The notes under the pieces were generated by a model that was not told where the DNA came from, ran no database searches, and saw only the letters and a list, made by a program, of their open reading frames with translations. From an uncultured Dorea sp. (GTDB lineage: Bacteria > Bacillota > Clostridia > Lachnospirales > Lachnospiraceae), in assembly GCA_900543415.1 (NCBI GenBank), contig UQRE01000015.1:1-51146 (forward strand): a DNA stretch of 51,146 nt, written 5' to 3'. The position numbers and the translations under genes were made by a program. Position 1 is the stretch's first letter. Each line of letters opens with the position of its first letter. Positions 36,325 to 45,296 of this stretch are shown here, one piece after another.

Positions 36325-36353
36325 TTGAAAAACCGACCGCACTCTGTTACAAT
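36325..36353 (+). promoter_or_regulatory. pduL promoter
   Basis: TTGAAA (36325-36330) and TACAAT (36348-36353) are 17 bases apart, 36 bases before the start codon. Confidence 0.65.
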
Positions 36354-36389
36354 GTGTTTTAACGAACTACGAAAAATGAGGTGATTCTA

Positions 36390-37034
36390 ATGGGACTTGC
36401 AATTCCAATCGAGACAAGCGCCAGACACATCCATCTATGTCAGGAAGATTTTGAAAAATTATTCGGCGAAGGAAAATCGCTGACTTATCAGGCTGACTTA
36501 AGCCAGCCCGGGCAATACGTTGCAAAAGAAAGGCTCTGTGTAAAGGGTCCGAAAGGAAGCTTTAATACTGTTGCCATTCTGGGACCTTTTCGCCCAGAGA
36601 CGCAGCTTGAGATCTCAATGACAGATGCACGCAAACTTGGGATTCCCGCTGTGATCCGCCAATCCGGCGATACAAAAGACACTCCCGGCTGCACATTAAT
36701 TGGCCCTGCCGGCTCCATTGACATTGACCACGGTGTCATTGTTGCAAAACGTCATATCCATATGACTCCTGTTCAAGCTGTACAGGCAGGCGTTCAAGAT
36801 AATGACGAAGTCTTTGTCATTATGGACAGCTTTGAGCGTTCCCTCATTTTTGCCGATGTGATCGTCCGCGTAAATCCTAATTTTGCACTTGCCATGCATG
36901 TTGACACAGACGAGGCTAATGCCTTCGCCGGAAACAGCCACCCAACCGGTGTTATTTTAAAACTCTTTGGCGGACGAACTTACAATCTTCAAAAATGGGC
37001 AGATGAACTGCAAAGTGGAATTGACCGATTATAA
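36390..37034 (+). CDS. pduL: Phosphate acyltransferase PduL
   Basis: A 214-residue phosphotransacylase that interconverts an acyl-CoA and an acyl-phosphate. The duplicated zinc-binding motifs are present: ETSARHIHL near the start, VAKRHIHMTP near residue 120, and MHVDTDEANA near residue 170. There is no N-terminal microcompartment-targeting extension, and no shell genes are nearby, so it is probably a housekeeping cytosolic form. GAGGTG precedes the ATG at 36390; a GTG at 36381 overlaps that site. It could convert acetyl phosphate, the product expected of Grd-type enzymes, to acetyl-CoA. Confidence 0.92.
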   Translation: MGLAIPIETSARHIHLCQEDFEKLFGEGKSLTYQADLSQPGQYVAKERLCVKGPKGSFNTVAILGPFRPETQLEISMTDARKLGIPAVIRQSGDTKDTPGCTLIGPAGSIDIDHGVIVAKRHIHMTPVQAVQAGVQDNDEVFVIMDSFERSLIFADVIVRVNPNFALAMHVDTDEANAFAGNSHPTGVILKLFGGRTYNLQKWADELQSGIDRL

Positions 37035-37051
37035 CCGATTCCCCCAAAGAC

Positions 37052-37103
37052 AAAAGAAGAGATAAAAGTGCATCCTGCGATTGCCGCCTTTATCTCTTCT
37101 TTT
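37052..37103. terminator. Bidirectional terminator after pduL
   Basis: AAAAGAAGAGATAAA (37052-37066) pairs perfectly over 15 bp with its complement at 37089-37103. It lies between the convergent pduL and TM1266-type genes. Confidence 0.75.
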
Positions 37104-37133
37104 ATATCTTCATCTTTTTACTTCTTCGACTTA

Positions 37134-37379
37134 TTATATCTTAGCCGTCAATGTCTTCGCACTGACACCTTGAAGCATTCCTAACTTCCCGGACAGAGTG
37201 CTCGTTATATCCCCCGGTGCATCCAGCACAACGCTAATGATGGACACGCCTCTATCACGATATGGAATTCCCATTCTTCCTACAATATACTGTCTGAATT
37301 CATGGAGCAGTTCATTGACTCGCCCCGCTGATTCCTCATCCTTCACAATAATACTGATCACTGATACTTTGTTGTCCAT
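37134..37379 (-). CDS. TM1266-type iron-only hydrogenase system regulator
   Basis: An 81-residue ACT-like protein. The TM1266 family pattern is clear: SVISIIVKDEESAGRVNELLHEF and YIVGRMGIPYRDRGVSIISVVLDAPGD. Such proteins occur near [FeFe]-hydrogenase maturation genes and are believed to regulate them. Here the neighbour is the flavodiiron gene, 53 bases upstream on the same strand, fitting a redox-metabolism unit. Confidence 0.88.
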   Translation of the reverse strand: MDNKVSVISIIVKDEESAGRVNELLHEFRQYIVGRMGIPYRDRGVSIISVVLDAPGDITSTLSGKLGMLQGVSAKTLTAKI

Positions 37380-37432
37380 GATTAACCCTTCTCTTCTTAT
37401 TGAATGAGAGCTTTTGCACGATTGAAAAATTT

Positions 37433-38632
37433 CTACATTGCATCGATGATCTGCTGTGCAAATGCGTCCAACTCTGCTTCTCTGTCATTTTTCAACACAG
37501 ATTTGATTGACAACTGCTGTGTAAGAAGCTCCATTTCTTTCATTTCCTCTAACTTCTTCACAATCTGTTTTCCTGCTGTCGGAGCCCATGTTCCGTTATC
37601 CATCAATGCAACCGTACGCTTCTGTACAGACAATGCTTTCATATCATTTAACAGATTTTCCATCGGAGGATAAATTCCGCCGTTATAGGTTGCACAAGCA
37701 AGTACGATATGGCTTGCACGGAAGATTTCCGCGATCAATTCCGATACATGTGTTGTAGAAACATCATATGTTGCAATATGACGGATTCCTTTGTCTGCCA
37801 GTTTTCCTGCCAGCGCATCTACTGCCTGCTCGGTATGTCCATATACAGAACCGTAAATAATCACAACCTCTTTATCTTCCGGCTCATATTTACTCCATTT
37901 ATCATACTTTTCAATAATATAAGACAGATTCTCTCTCCAGATTGGACCATGCAGAGAGCAGATGAGTTGAATATCAAGTCCTGCTGCCTTCGTAAGAAGC
38001 GCCTGTGTCTGCATTCCGTATTTACCAACAATATTTGCATAGTAACGTCTTGCATCTGCAAGCCATTCTTTATCAAATTCTAATTCATCACTGAAAATAT
38101 TTCCATTTAACGCACCAAACGTTCCGAATGCGTCTGCGGAAAACAGTACCTTCTCTGATTCTTCATAAGTGACCATAACCTCCGGCCAATGTACCATCGG
38201 CGCCATAACAAAGCGGAAGGTATGTGTTCCTGTTGTCAAGGTATCTCCTTCTTTCACAAGCACAACACGGTCTTCCTGCGGAAGATCAAAAAACTGCCCG
38301 ATCATCTGCACTGTCTTGGCATTGGCTACAATCTTCATATTCGGAAAGCGACGCATCATTTCCTGAATACCGGCTCCGTGATCTGGCTCCATATGCTGAA
38401 CGATCAAATAGTCAATCTCTTTTCCGTCCAGAACATAATCTATATTTTCCATAAACTGCTGCAGTGCACATACATCTACTGTATCTAATAATGTAACTTT
38501 TTCATCCATGACAAGATAAGAATTATAGGAAACTCCTCTCGGAATCGGAAATAAATTCTCAAAAAGTGTCAAGCGGCGGTCATTACATCCTACCCATACA
38601 ATATCGTCTGTTACTTTTCTTGTATTCTGCAT
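37433..38632 (-). CDS. Flavodiiron protein (A-type flavoprotein, FprA-like)
   Basis: A 399-residue oxygen- or NO-reducing flavoenzyme. The N-terminal metallo-beta-lactamase-like domain holds the diiron ligands H-x-E-x-D-H (His80, Glu82, Asp84, His85), a later His in VHWPEVMV, an Asp in SADAFG and a His in SLHGPIW. The C-terminal flavodoxin domain has the FMN loop IYGSVYGHTEQ. In anaerobes it protects by reducing O2 to water. It is cotranscribed with the TM1266-type gene. Confidence 0.95.
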   Translation of the reverse strand: MQNTRKVTDDIVWVGCNDRRLTLFENLFPIPRGVSYNSYLVMDEKVTLLDTVDVCALQQFMENIDYVLDGKEIDYLIVQHMEPDHGAGIQEMMRRFPNMKIVANAKTVQMIGQFFDLPQEDRVVLVKEGDTLTTGTHTFRFVMAPMVHWPEVMVTYEESEKVLFSADAFGTFGALNGNIFSDELEFDKEWLADARRYYANIVGKYGMQTQALLTKAAGLDIQLICSLHGPIWRENLSYIIEKYDKWSKYEPEDKEVVIIYGSVYGHTEQAVDALAGKLADKGIRHIATYDVSTTHVSELIAEIFRASHIVLACATYNGGIYPPMENLLNDMKALSVQKRTVALMDNGTWAPTAGKQIVKKLEEMKEMELLTQQLSIKSVLKNDREAELDAFAQQIIDAM

Positions 38633-38755
38633 ATCAGAATCCTCCTAATCATATGCTAAATCTCTTTATCTTCTCTTCATTTACGCAATATTCGCAATTA
38701 TTATAGCACACTTTCCTTCTTTCGTATGCATTTTTTTCAATTTCTTCAAGAACAG

Positions 38756-39328
38756 TTACACGCAGGCATTTTTCACCCCTCTGAGGAGATTATCGGTAAT
38801 CGCCGCCATCTCTTCCACCGTCTGATCTGAGTCTTCATCCAGCCATTTTTTAATCATTCCAATACATCCGAACAAACAGAATGTATAAGCATACTGCAGT
38901 TCATCCACCATTTCCGGATGCTGGATCTTAAATAACCGCACACTATGTTCCGCAATCAGCTCCTCCAGCCGATAGACAAACGCCATATCGCCATGTTCCC
39001 CCATAAGCGCCTGACAGATCTCTCTGTTTTTCTCCAGCACACTGAAGATTTCTTTCACATAAGCCGCATTTTCACACTCCAGATCCACTTCCGGATGATC
39101 CGCGATCACCTGACGAAAATCTTTCATCAGTTCTTCTTCGATGGTACTCATCATATTATAAATATCCGTGTAATGGAGATAAAATGTAGAACGGTTGATA
39201 TCTACTTCTTCTACCAGTTCCTTAACTGTAATCTCACGAATATTTTTCTTTTTCAGCAACTTAGCAAGCCCTGCCCGCAATTGATTTTCTGTTTTTCGTA
39301 TTCTTCTGTCTTTCTTCTCTTTTACCAT
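38756..39328 (-). CDS. TetR-family transcriptional regulator
   Basis: A 190-residue repressor. The N-terminal helix-turn-helix reads ITVKELVEEVDINRSTFYLHYTDIYNM. The C-terminal ligand domain has CLFGCIGMIKKWLDEDSDQTVEEMA, as in the AcrR/YhgE-associated group. The start at 39328 has GAGAGGG upstream. It is divergent from the YhgE/Pip gene and is probably its repressor, acting at the shared 265-base spacer. Confidence 0.88.
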   Translation of the reverse strand: MVKEKKDRRIRKTENQLRAGLAKLLKKKNIREITVKELVEEVDINRSTFYLHYTDIYNMMSTIEEELMKDFRQVIADHPEVDLECENAAYVKEIFSVLEKNREICQALMGEHGDMAFVYRLEELIAEHSVRLFKIQHPEMVDELQYAYTFCLFGCIGMIKKWLDEDSDQTVEEMAAITDNLLRGVKNACV

Positions 39329-39423
39329 GACATACCCTCTCTTCTTATCATTTTTCACAAAATACTGTTTATAAAAAATTTATAATTTATTCTGTACATT
39401 TTCTTCTGAACTGTCTAGTATCG

Positions 39424-39444
39424 GACAAACACTCCCCGATTGTC
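39424..39444. promoter_or_regulatory. Candidate TetR operator
   Basis: GACAA (39424-39428) and TTGTC (39440-39444) form an inverted repeat, overlapped by ATCGG/CCGAT. It is immediately upstream of the YhgE -35 box, between the divergent genes. Confidence 0.35.
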
Positions 39445-39445
39445 G

Positions 39446-39475
39446 TTTGCCTCTCATTCACCCTTTTAGTATAAT
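39446..39475 (+). promoter_or_regulatory. Promoter of the YhgE/Pip gene
   Basis: TTTGCC (39446-39451) and TATAAT (39470-39475) are 18 bases apart. Confidence 0.5.
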
Positions 39476-39593
39476 TACATCGAGACGATAAAGCAACTAT
39501 GTGTCCATTAATAGATTTATCATCTATAAAATAGCACAATTTAATCTCCGTTTCAATCATTTTTTTATACATAATTACAAGGAGGTCGATTTT

Positions 39594-42179
39594 ATGATTA
39601 AACAGGAGTGGGCATATCTTAGAAAAAATAAGATTTTACTGCTTGTTTTTCTGGCTATCATTGCCATTCCCACTATTTACACAACGTTATTTCTAGGTTC
39701 TATGTGGGACCCGTACGGAAAAGTTGACCATCTTCCGGTTGCCATTGTCAACGAAGATAAACCGGTCACTTACAATGATGAAACGTTAGAAGTCGGAAAT
39801 GAGATGGTTGATTCTTTGAAAGACAATGATTCTCTCGATTTTCATTTTGTTTCTTCAAAGGAAGCGAAAGATGGATTAAAAAATGGTACTTATTATATGG
39901 TCATCACCATTCCGGAAGATTTTTCAGCAAACGCTTCTACCGTACTCGATGAGCATCCAAGAAAAATGGTTCTGGATTATGAAACCAATCCCGGCACAAA
40001 CTATATTGCCTCAAAGCTAAGTGAGACTGCTCTTAACAAAATTCGTACCAGTGTCGCAGATACAGTAACAAAAACTTATACCGAGACCGTATTTGATCAG
40101 ATTGTCACAGTCGGAGAAGGTATGACAGAGGCTTCCGACGGTGCCGGACAGCTCGCAGATGGCGCCATTCAGCTTGCAGACGGAAACAATACCATTACAA
40201 CGAACTTAAATGTACTGGCCAATAGTTCTCTTACCTTCAAGGATGGCGCTGACACTCTCCATGTAGGTCTGAAAAAATACACTGACGGTGTTGCTCAGCT
40301 TGATGATGGTTCCAAGAAGTTAAAAGACGGGTTATCTACTTTAAACAACGGGGCTTCTGCTCTTGCATCCGGTGTCAGTCAGCTCTCCAACGGTTCTGCC
40401 AGCTTGAAAAACGGCATTATCCAATATACAAGCGGCGTCAGCACCGCACAGGCAGGCGCTGATACCTTAGATAAAAGCAGTATTTCTTTGACAGCAGGGG
40501 TTACGGCGCTTAAAACAGGAGTCGATACCCTGGTTTCAAAAAACAATGCGCTAAATCAAGGCGTTGCAGCTATTTCAAATGGGCTTGGCAATATCATCTC
40601 TGAGATTGATCAGATGTCTGCCTCCACACCGGAAACAACCACCGAAGTTTCTACCCAGCCTATAGACACCTCTTCAGCTTCCGCCAACGTCTCCGCCGCG
40701 TCGGATGCTTTAGGCACCGCGTCCTCCAACAATCAGGCATTAATAAGCGCCATTGAGAATAGCTCTCTCTCTGAAGAGGAAAAATCTTCTCTTAAGGCTC
40801 TGGCAAATAACACGCAGACTTCCATTGATACCGCTTCTTCCAACGTCTCTGCCACGAAAGATAGTATTTCAGAATTACCAACAAGCACATCCTCTTCCGC
40901 AACAACGACACAGTCAGAATCTGCTTCAAGTGATGCTCTGTCAACATTAAAAGGACAACTTACCCTTATGAAAAACCAGATTGATGACAAACAAACGGGA
41001 TTAGCTTCCGGTATTAAAAACTATACTGATGGAGTCAAAAAAATCCAGACCGGACTAGGCGGTGACGGAACTCTCGCAAATCCTGGTCTTGTAAATGGGA
41101 TTGCGGCCTACACAAACGGAGTCTCCACATTAAATACCGGACTTACAACGCTGAACAATAATTCTTCTTCCTTAACCTCAGGTGTCGGTCAGTTGAATAG
41201 CGGTCTTACCAGTCTGAACAAGCAGACTCCGGTCCTGACTTCCGGTGTCAGTCAGTTATCCAATGGTTCTGCACAGTTATATGCAGGAACCGGAAAACTC
41301 ACCGCTAACAGCGCAGCTCTTATAAGCGGAAGCAGTCAACTCTCTGATGGTGCCGGAAAGATCAGTGACGGAGCCGCAGCACTCGCAGATGGTTCCTCCA
41401 CACTTGGGGACGGGATCTCTCAAGTAAAGGATGGAGCTGATACGCTTGCCTCCAGTCTTGCAGATGGCGCTGACGAAGTAACTTCTATCCACGCAGATGA
41501 AGAAACAACTGATATGTTCTCTTCACCGGTGGAAGACAATGGTTCCCAGCTGACTAATGTAAAAAATAATGGACATGGAATGGCTCCTTATATGATGTCT
41601 GTTGCACTCTGGGTAGCCGGAATTGCATTCTCCATCATGTATCCGTTAACCAAATATCACAATCAGTTAAAATCCGGTTTTTCATGGTGGGCAAGCAAAG
41701 CTTCTGTATTGGTAATTCTATCCATTGCAGACGCACTTCTGATGATTGGATGTCTTCACTTCTTTAATGGATTTGCTCCGAAAGAGATGGGGAAAACCAT
41801 GCTGGTCGCAAGCTTTGCCTCTCTTGCATTTATGTCCATTATGTACTTCTTCAATGCCGCCCTCGGCAAAGTAGGAAGCTTTCTGATGCTTATTTACATG
41901 GTTGTTCAGCTCGCCGGTTCTGCTGGTACATATCCGGTAGAATTATCCGGCAGCTTTGTTCCGAGCATTCACTCATTTTTACCGTTTACCTATACGGTAG
42001 ACGCATTCCGAAGCACAATAGCCGGGGGAGCAAGCATCATGCCTTGCATGATTATGCTGATACTGATCACTGTTGTCTTCTCCGTTTTAACGGTGTTATT
42101 ATTCGAGAGACGGGCACATAAAATCAAAGCCGGAAAGCCAACACTGACAGATCTTCTGGAAAAATTAGGGCTTGCTTAA
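39594..42179 (+). CDS. YhgE/Pip-family membrane protein
   Basis: An 861-residue protein with the YhgE/Pip layout: one N-terminal membrane helix (about residues 14-34), a long extracytoplasmic region and about five C-terminal helices (about residues 665-845) resembling ABC-2 permeases. The middle is full of heptad-like repeats such as QLADGA, LSNGSA and LTSGVG, interrupted by a Ser/Thr-rich insert near residues 345-440. Relatives act in phage adsorption (Pip) and type VII secretion (YueB/EsaA). The start has CAAGGAGG upstream. The divergent TetR gene is its likely regulator. Confidence 0.9.
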   Translation: MIKQEWAYLRKNKILLLVFLAIIAIPTIYTTLFLGSMWDPYGKVDHLPVAIVNEDKPVTYNDETLEVGNEMVDSLKDNDSLDFHFVSSKEAKDGLKNGTYYMVITIPEDFSANASTVLDEHPRKMVLDYETNPGTNYIASKLSETALNKIRTSVADTVTKTYTETVFDQIVTVGEGMTEASDGAGQLADGAIQLADGNNTITTNLNVLANSSLTFKDGADTLHVGLKKYTDGVAQLDDGSKKLKDGLSTLNNGASALASGVSQLSNGSASLKNGIIQYTSGVSTAQAGADTLDKSSISLTAGVTALKTGVDTLVSKNNALNQGVAAISNGLGNIISEIDQMSASTPETTTEVSTQPIDTSSASANVSAASDALGTASSNNQALISAIENSSLSEEEKSSLKALANNTQTSIDTASSNVSATKDSISELPTSTSSSATTTQSESASSDALSTLKGQLTLMKNQIDDKQTGLASGIKNYTDGVKKIQTGLGGDGTLANPGLVNGIAAYTNGVSTLNTGLTTLNNNSSSLTSGVGQLNSGLTSLNKQTPVLTSGVSQLSNGSAQLYAGTGKLTANSAALISGSSQLSDGAGKISDGAAALADGSSTLGDGISQVKDGADTLASSLADGADEVTSIHADEETTDMFSSPVEDNGSQLTNVKNNGHGMAPYMMSVALWVAGIAFSIMYPLTKYHNQLKSGFSWWASKASVLVILSIADALLMIGCLHFFNGFAPKEMGKTMLVASFASLAFMSIMYFFNAALGKVGSFLMLIYMVVQLAGSAGTYPVELSGSFVPSIHSFLPFTYTVDAFRSTIAGGASIMPCMIMLILITVVFSVLTVLLFERRAHKIKAGKPTLTDLLEKLGLA

Positions 42180-42240
42180 CCATCTTTAGGTAAGCATAAG
42201 GATACAAGAGCCACCTAAACTAGTCGCATATATTCAAAGA

Positions 42241-42284
42241 GCCTGCCGATTCATGAACATCTCTTCGTGAATCGGCAGGCTTTT
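42241..42284. terminator. Bidirectional terminator
   Basis: GCCTGCCGATTCA (42241-42253) pairs perfectly with TGAATCGGCAGGC (42268-42280), followed by TTTT. It separates the convergent YhgE and exonuclease genes. Confidence 0.85.
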
Positions 42285-42304
42285 CATTTCCTACCATCTA
42301 TTAA

Positions 42305-43057
42305 TTATTCAAAATCTAATTCAATCGGGCAATGGTCTGAGCCCATTACATCAGTCAAAATCTTCGCATCCCTCAAACGCTCCTTTAGGCAATCAGATAC
42401 GCAGAAATAATCAATTCTCCATCCGGCATTCTTAGCCCTTGCGCTGAATCGATAAGACCACCATGAGTAGATTCCTTCTTGGTCGGGATAAAAATATCGA
42501 AACGTGTCAACAAATCCGGCTTCCAGAAGATTCGAGAATTTTCCTCTCTCCTCATCTGTAAATCCCGCATTTTTGCGGTTTGTTTTCGGATTTTTCAGAT
42601 CGATCTCCTTATGTGCCACATTAAGATCCCCACAGAAAATTACCGGTTTATTTTCTTCTAATCGCTTAAGATAAGCAAGAAAATCATCTTCCCATTTCAT
42701 CCGGTAAGGAAGTCTTGCCAGCTCATTTTGCGAGTTTGGCGTATATACCGTAACAAAATAGTATTCCTCAAACTCCAAAGTAATCACACGGCCTTCCCGA
42801 TCGTGTTCCTCGATTCCGAGACCATACGCCACAGATAACGGTTCTTTCTTTGTAAATACAGCAGTTCCCGAATACCCTTTTTTCTTGGCATAATTCCAAT
42901 ATTGATAATATCCCGGTGTATCAAGCTCCAACTGTCCTTCCTGCATTTTAGACTCCTGAATACACAAGATGTCCGCATCAATATCTTGGAAGAAATCCAT
43001 AAACCCTTTCTGTACACAGGCACGGATTCCATTTACGTTCCAGGAAATAAATTTCAT
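42305..43057 (-). CDS. exoA: Exodeoxyribonuclease III (AP endonuclease)
   Basis: A 250-residue DNA-repair enzyme of the Xth/ExoA family, which cuts 5' of abasic sites and has 3' exonuclease and phosphatase activities. Catalytic motifs are WNVNGIRA, LCIQESKM (metal Glu), the Tyr in VYTPNSQ, GDLNVAH, and the final GSDHCPIELDF. The start has AGGAGAA upstream. It follows truA on the same strand with an 84-base gap. Confidence 0.96.
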   Translation of the reverse strand: MKFISWNVNGIRACVQKGFMDFFQDIDADILCIQESKMQEGQLELDTPGYYQYWNYAKKKGYSGTAVFTKKEPLSVAYGLGIEEHDREGRVITLEFEEYYFVTVYTPNSQNELARLPYRMKWEDDFLAYLKRLEENKPVIFCGDLNVAHKEIDLKNPKTNRKNAGFTDEERGKFSNLLEAGFVDTFRYFYPDQEGIYSWWSYRFSARAKNAGWRIDYFCVSDCLKERLRDAKILTDVMGSDHCPIELDFE

Positions 43058-43141
43058 ATTCTTCTCCTATCATTTATCCTTCTATTCTTTTCCGTCTGGC
43101 AATCACTTGTGACCGCCGCACTTTTACATCGCATACTATTT

Positions 43142-43876
43142 TTAATAGTACACTTTTCGCAGGAACAACCCTCTTGCCGGAGCAAGAAACCCTGCAAGGC
43201 TTCTATCCTCTGCGGCAATCACCACCGGAAGCTTAGAAGCATCTCGTTTTCCGGTTCCGATTTCCAGAAGTGTTCCTGTTAAAATTCGTACCATATGATA
43301 TAAAAAGCCGGTTCCATAGTAAGTGATACGCACTTTATCACCTGTACTGACAATTTTAATATTTGTTATCTTGCGAATCGGATCTTTACATTCTTTGTCG
43401 TCTGTAAAGCTGGTAAAATTCTTCGGTCCCAGCAAATAAGGCACTGCTGCCCGCATTGCTTCGATATTTAATTTCTCCGGATAGTGATAACAATATCTTC
43501 TGGAAAATACATCCGGTTTCTCCCTGCAGTCAATATAGTATTCGTACTTCTTACCCTTGGCACTCTTGCGCGCGTGAAAACCATTTTTCACAAGTTCTAC
43601 TTTCACTATGCGGATATCTTCCGGAAGATATCGATTAAGCGCATCTTTTAATTCCTGCACATCATAAAGTTTCGATAACTTCACACTTGCCACCTGTCCA
43701 CGAGCATGGACACCCGCATCTGTCCTTCCGGACCCATCTACCTGAACACGGTAACCAACTAATTTACCTATACTCCACTCCAATATAAACTGGATGGTAT
43801 TGTCAGTTGTTGCCTGCCGCTGCCACCCTTGGTATCTGCTGCCGTCATAAGAAATCGTCAGCTTATATGTTCTCAT
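43142..43876 (-). CDS. truA: tRNA pseudouridine(38-40) synthase TruA
   Basis: A 244-residue enzyme that isomerises uridines 38-40 in the tRNA anticodon arm. The catalytic Asp is in GSGRTDAGVHARGQ, and family motifs YDGSRYQGWQ and GTGFLYHMVRILTGTLLEIG are present. It lies 14 bases downstream of nrdR, consistent with an operon. Confidence 0.96.
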   Translation of the reverse strand: MRTYKLTISYDGSRYQGWQRQATTDNTIQFILEWSIGKLVGYRVQVDGSGRTDAGVHARGQVASVKLSKLYDVQELKDALNRYLPEDIRIVKVELVKNGFHARKSAKGKKYEYYIDCREKPDVFSRRYCYHYPEKLNIEAMRAAVPYLLGPKNFTSFTDDKECKDPIRKITNIKIVSTGDKVRITYYGTGFLYHMVRILTGTLLEIGTGKRDASKLPVVIAAEDRSLAGFLAPARGLFLRKVYY

Positions 43877-43890
43877 TTAACATCACCCTG

Positions 43891-44346
43891 CTATTTTAGT
43901 ATTTTTTTCAATTCATCCATAAAAGTATTTACATCTTTAAATTCTCTATACACGGATGCAAATCGAACGTATGCAACTTCATCCAGATCTTTTAATGCAT
44001 CCATAACGATTTCGCCAATCACATGGCTTGGGACTTCTTTTTCTTCTAAGCTGAAGATTTTTGTCTCCACAGATTCGACGGTCTTCTGGATATCTGCCGC
44101 TGAAACCGGGCGCTTATAACAGGCTCTTAAAATACCATTTTCAATTTTCCCCCGGTCGTACTGCTCTCTGTTATTATCTTTCTTAATAATAATAAGCGGA
44201 ATTGTCTCCACCTTCTCATATGTAGTAAATCTCTTGCCACAAGCATCACAAGAACGGCGGCGTCTGATAGAATTGCCATCCTCTGCCGGGCGTGAGTCAA
44301 TGACACGTGTATCTTCATTATTACAATATGGACATTTCATCTTCAT
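43891..44346 (-). CDS. nrdR: Transcriptional repressor NrdR
   Basis: A 151-residue zinc-ribbon plus ATP-cone repressor of ribonucleotide reductase genes. The zinc ribbon has MKCPYCNNEDTRVIDSR and the second Cys pair in CDACGKRFTTYE. The ATP-cone follows from about residue 50 with KDNNREQYDRGKIENGI. The start may be 44346 or the conserved methionine two codons later. Its neighbours ylmC and truA are typical for Clostridia. Confidence 0.96.
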   Translation of the reverse strand: MKMKCPYCNNEDTRVIDSRPAEDGNSIRRRRSCDACGKRFTTYEKVETIPLIIIKKDNNREQYDRGKIENGILRACYKRPVSAADIQKTVESVETKIFSLEEKEVPSHVIGEIVMDALKDLDEVAYVRFASVYREFKDVNTFMDELKKILK

Positions 44347-44419
44347 CTAAGTCCTTTCTTTCGTTCTACTTCCTAGTATATCTGGTGCAGATAAAGAAGT
44401 CAAACTACAAAATAACATT

Positions 44420-44659
44420 TTATGTTTCTTCATGCATCTCTACTAAAATAATATCCGGGCCAATTCTTTTGATACATTTAAAAGGAATAATATACTCCGC
44501 CCCATCTCCGAATAGCCCGCAAAATTTTCCACCCTTCGGGATAATAATTGCCTCAATATCCCCCCTGCATTCATCGATGACCAGATCCACCACATAACCC
44601 AATTTACAACAATCACAGGCATTAATAACTTCCTTATCCTGTAATTCACGAAATCGCAT
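44420..44659 (-). CDS. YlmC/YmxH family sporulation protein
   Basis: A 79-residue PRC-barrel protein. The YlmC/YmxH pattern is RFRELQDKEVINACDCCKLGYVVDL near the start and IIPFKCIKRIGPDIILVE near the end. The exact role is unknown; family members belong to spore-forming Firmicutes and often precede nrdR, as here (73-base gap). This supports a spore-forming or formerly spore-forming lineage. Confidence 0.9.
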   Translation of the reverse strand: MRFRELQDKEVINACDCCKLGYVVDLVIDECRGDIEAIIIPKGGKFCGLFGDGAEYIIPFKCIKRIGPDIILVEMHEET

Positions 44660-44711
44660 AGCAATACCTCCCAGCGATCACATTCTCTTTTCTTATAATA
44701 TAATATGTAAA

Positions 44712-44752
44712 AATCATTAATTCGGGACGGGGAAGCCCCCGTCCCGAATTAA
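44712..44752 (-). terminator. Ferredoxin gene terminator overlapping its stop codon
   Basis: TTAATTCGGGACGGGG (44717-44732) pairs over 16 bp with 44737-44752 and is followed by a T run on the minus strand. The stem includes the ferredoxin stop codon. Confidence 0.75.
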
Positions 44753-44931
44753 TAAATATCAATCACCGATACCGGACAGCTATCTCTTGCCTCTTTCGCT
44801 GCCTTCTCATATTCTGGTTCGACTTTTTCATATGCTTCTGCCTCCCCATCATCATTAAACCGGAAAACCTCCGGGCAGGCAGCCACACAGGCGCCGCAGG
44901 ATATACATCCTTCATTTACTTTTGCTTCCAT
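44749..44931 (-). CDS. Single-cluster [4Fe-4S] ferredoxin
   Basis: A 60-residue electron carrier. Cysteines at 9, 12 and 15 (GCISCGAC) together with Cys51 before Pro form one [4Fe-4S] site. The extra Cys19 (AACPE) has no second-cluster partners, so this is a monocluster ferredoxin with an acidic middle. AGGAGG precedes the ATG. The partner enzymes are not evident nearby. Confidence 0.92.
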   Translation of the reverse strand: MEAKVNEGCISCGACVAACPEVFRFNDDGEAEAYEKVEPEYEKAAKEARDSCPVSVIDIY

Positions 44932-45053
44932 ATAATACCTCCTTTATTTTTAAAATAGTATTTCCTCTTTCTTATTTTCTTAAACAAAAAAAGCTTTCTG
45001 CGTAATTACAGAAATGCTTTCCACATGTTTTTTCCTATAATAAATATAAAAAA

Positions 45054-45128
45054 TCGGGGTAACAGGATTCGAACCTGCGACCTCACGGCCCCCAGCCGTG
45101 CGCTCTAACCAAACTGAGCCATACCCCG
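45054..45128 (-). tRNA. tRNA-Pro (anticodon GGG)
   Basis: A full cloverleaf on the minus strand. The acceptor stem is CGGGGTA/TACCCCG with discriminator A, the C1-G72/A73 identity expected for bacterial tRNA-Pro. The anticodon stem is CACGG/CCGTG with loop CTGGGGG, and the T-arm contains GGTTCGAATCC. The 3' CCA is not encoded; a T run follows as terminator. Confidence 0.97.
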
Positions 45129-45296
45129 ATAGTCCTATTTTATCGAATCGTTTTGAAGAATGCAAGCCCTATTTTTGTAAGGAGAATTATATTCTGTTCC
45201 CTCACGCCAAACTTCCTTTCGTTAGAAAGATATGCTAAAATAGAACTATCTTCATTGTAAATGCCATACGTTTTGTATGGAAAAGGAGTACAAGCT

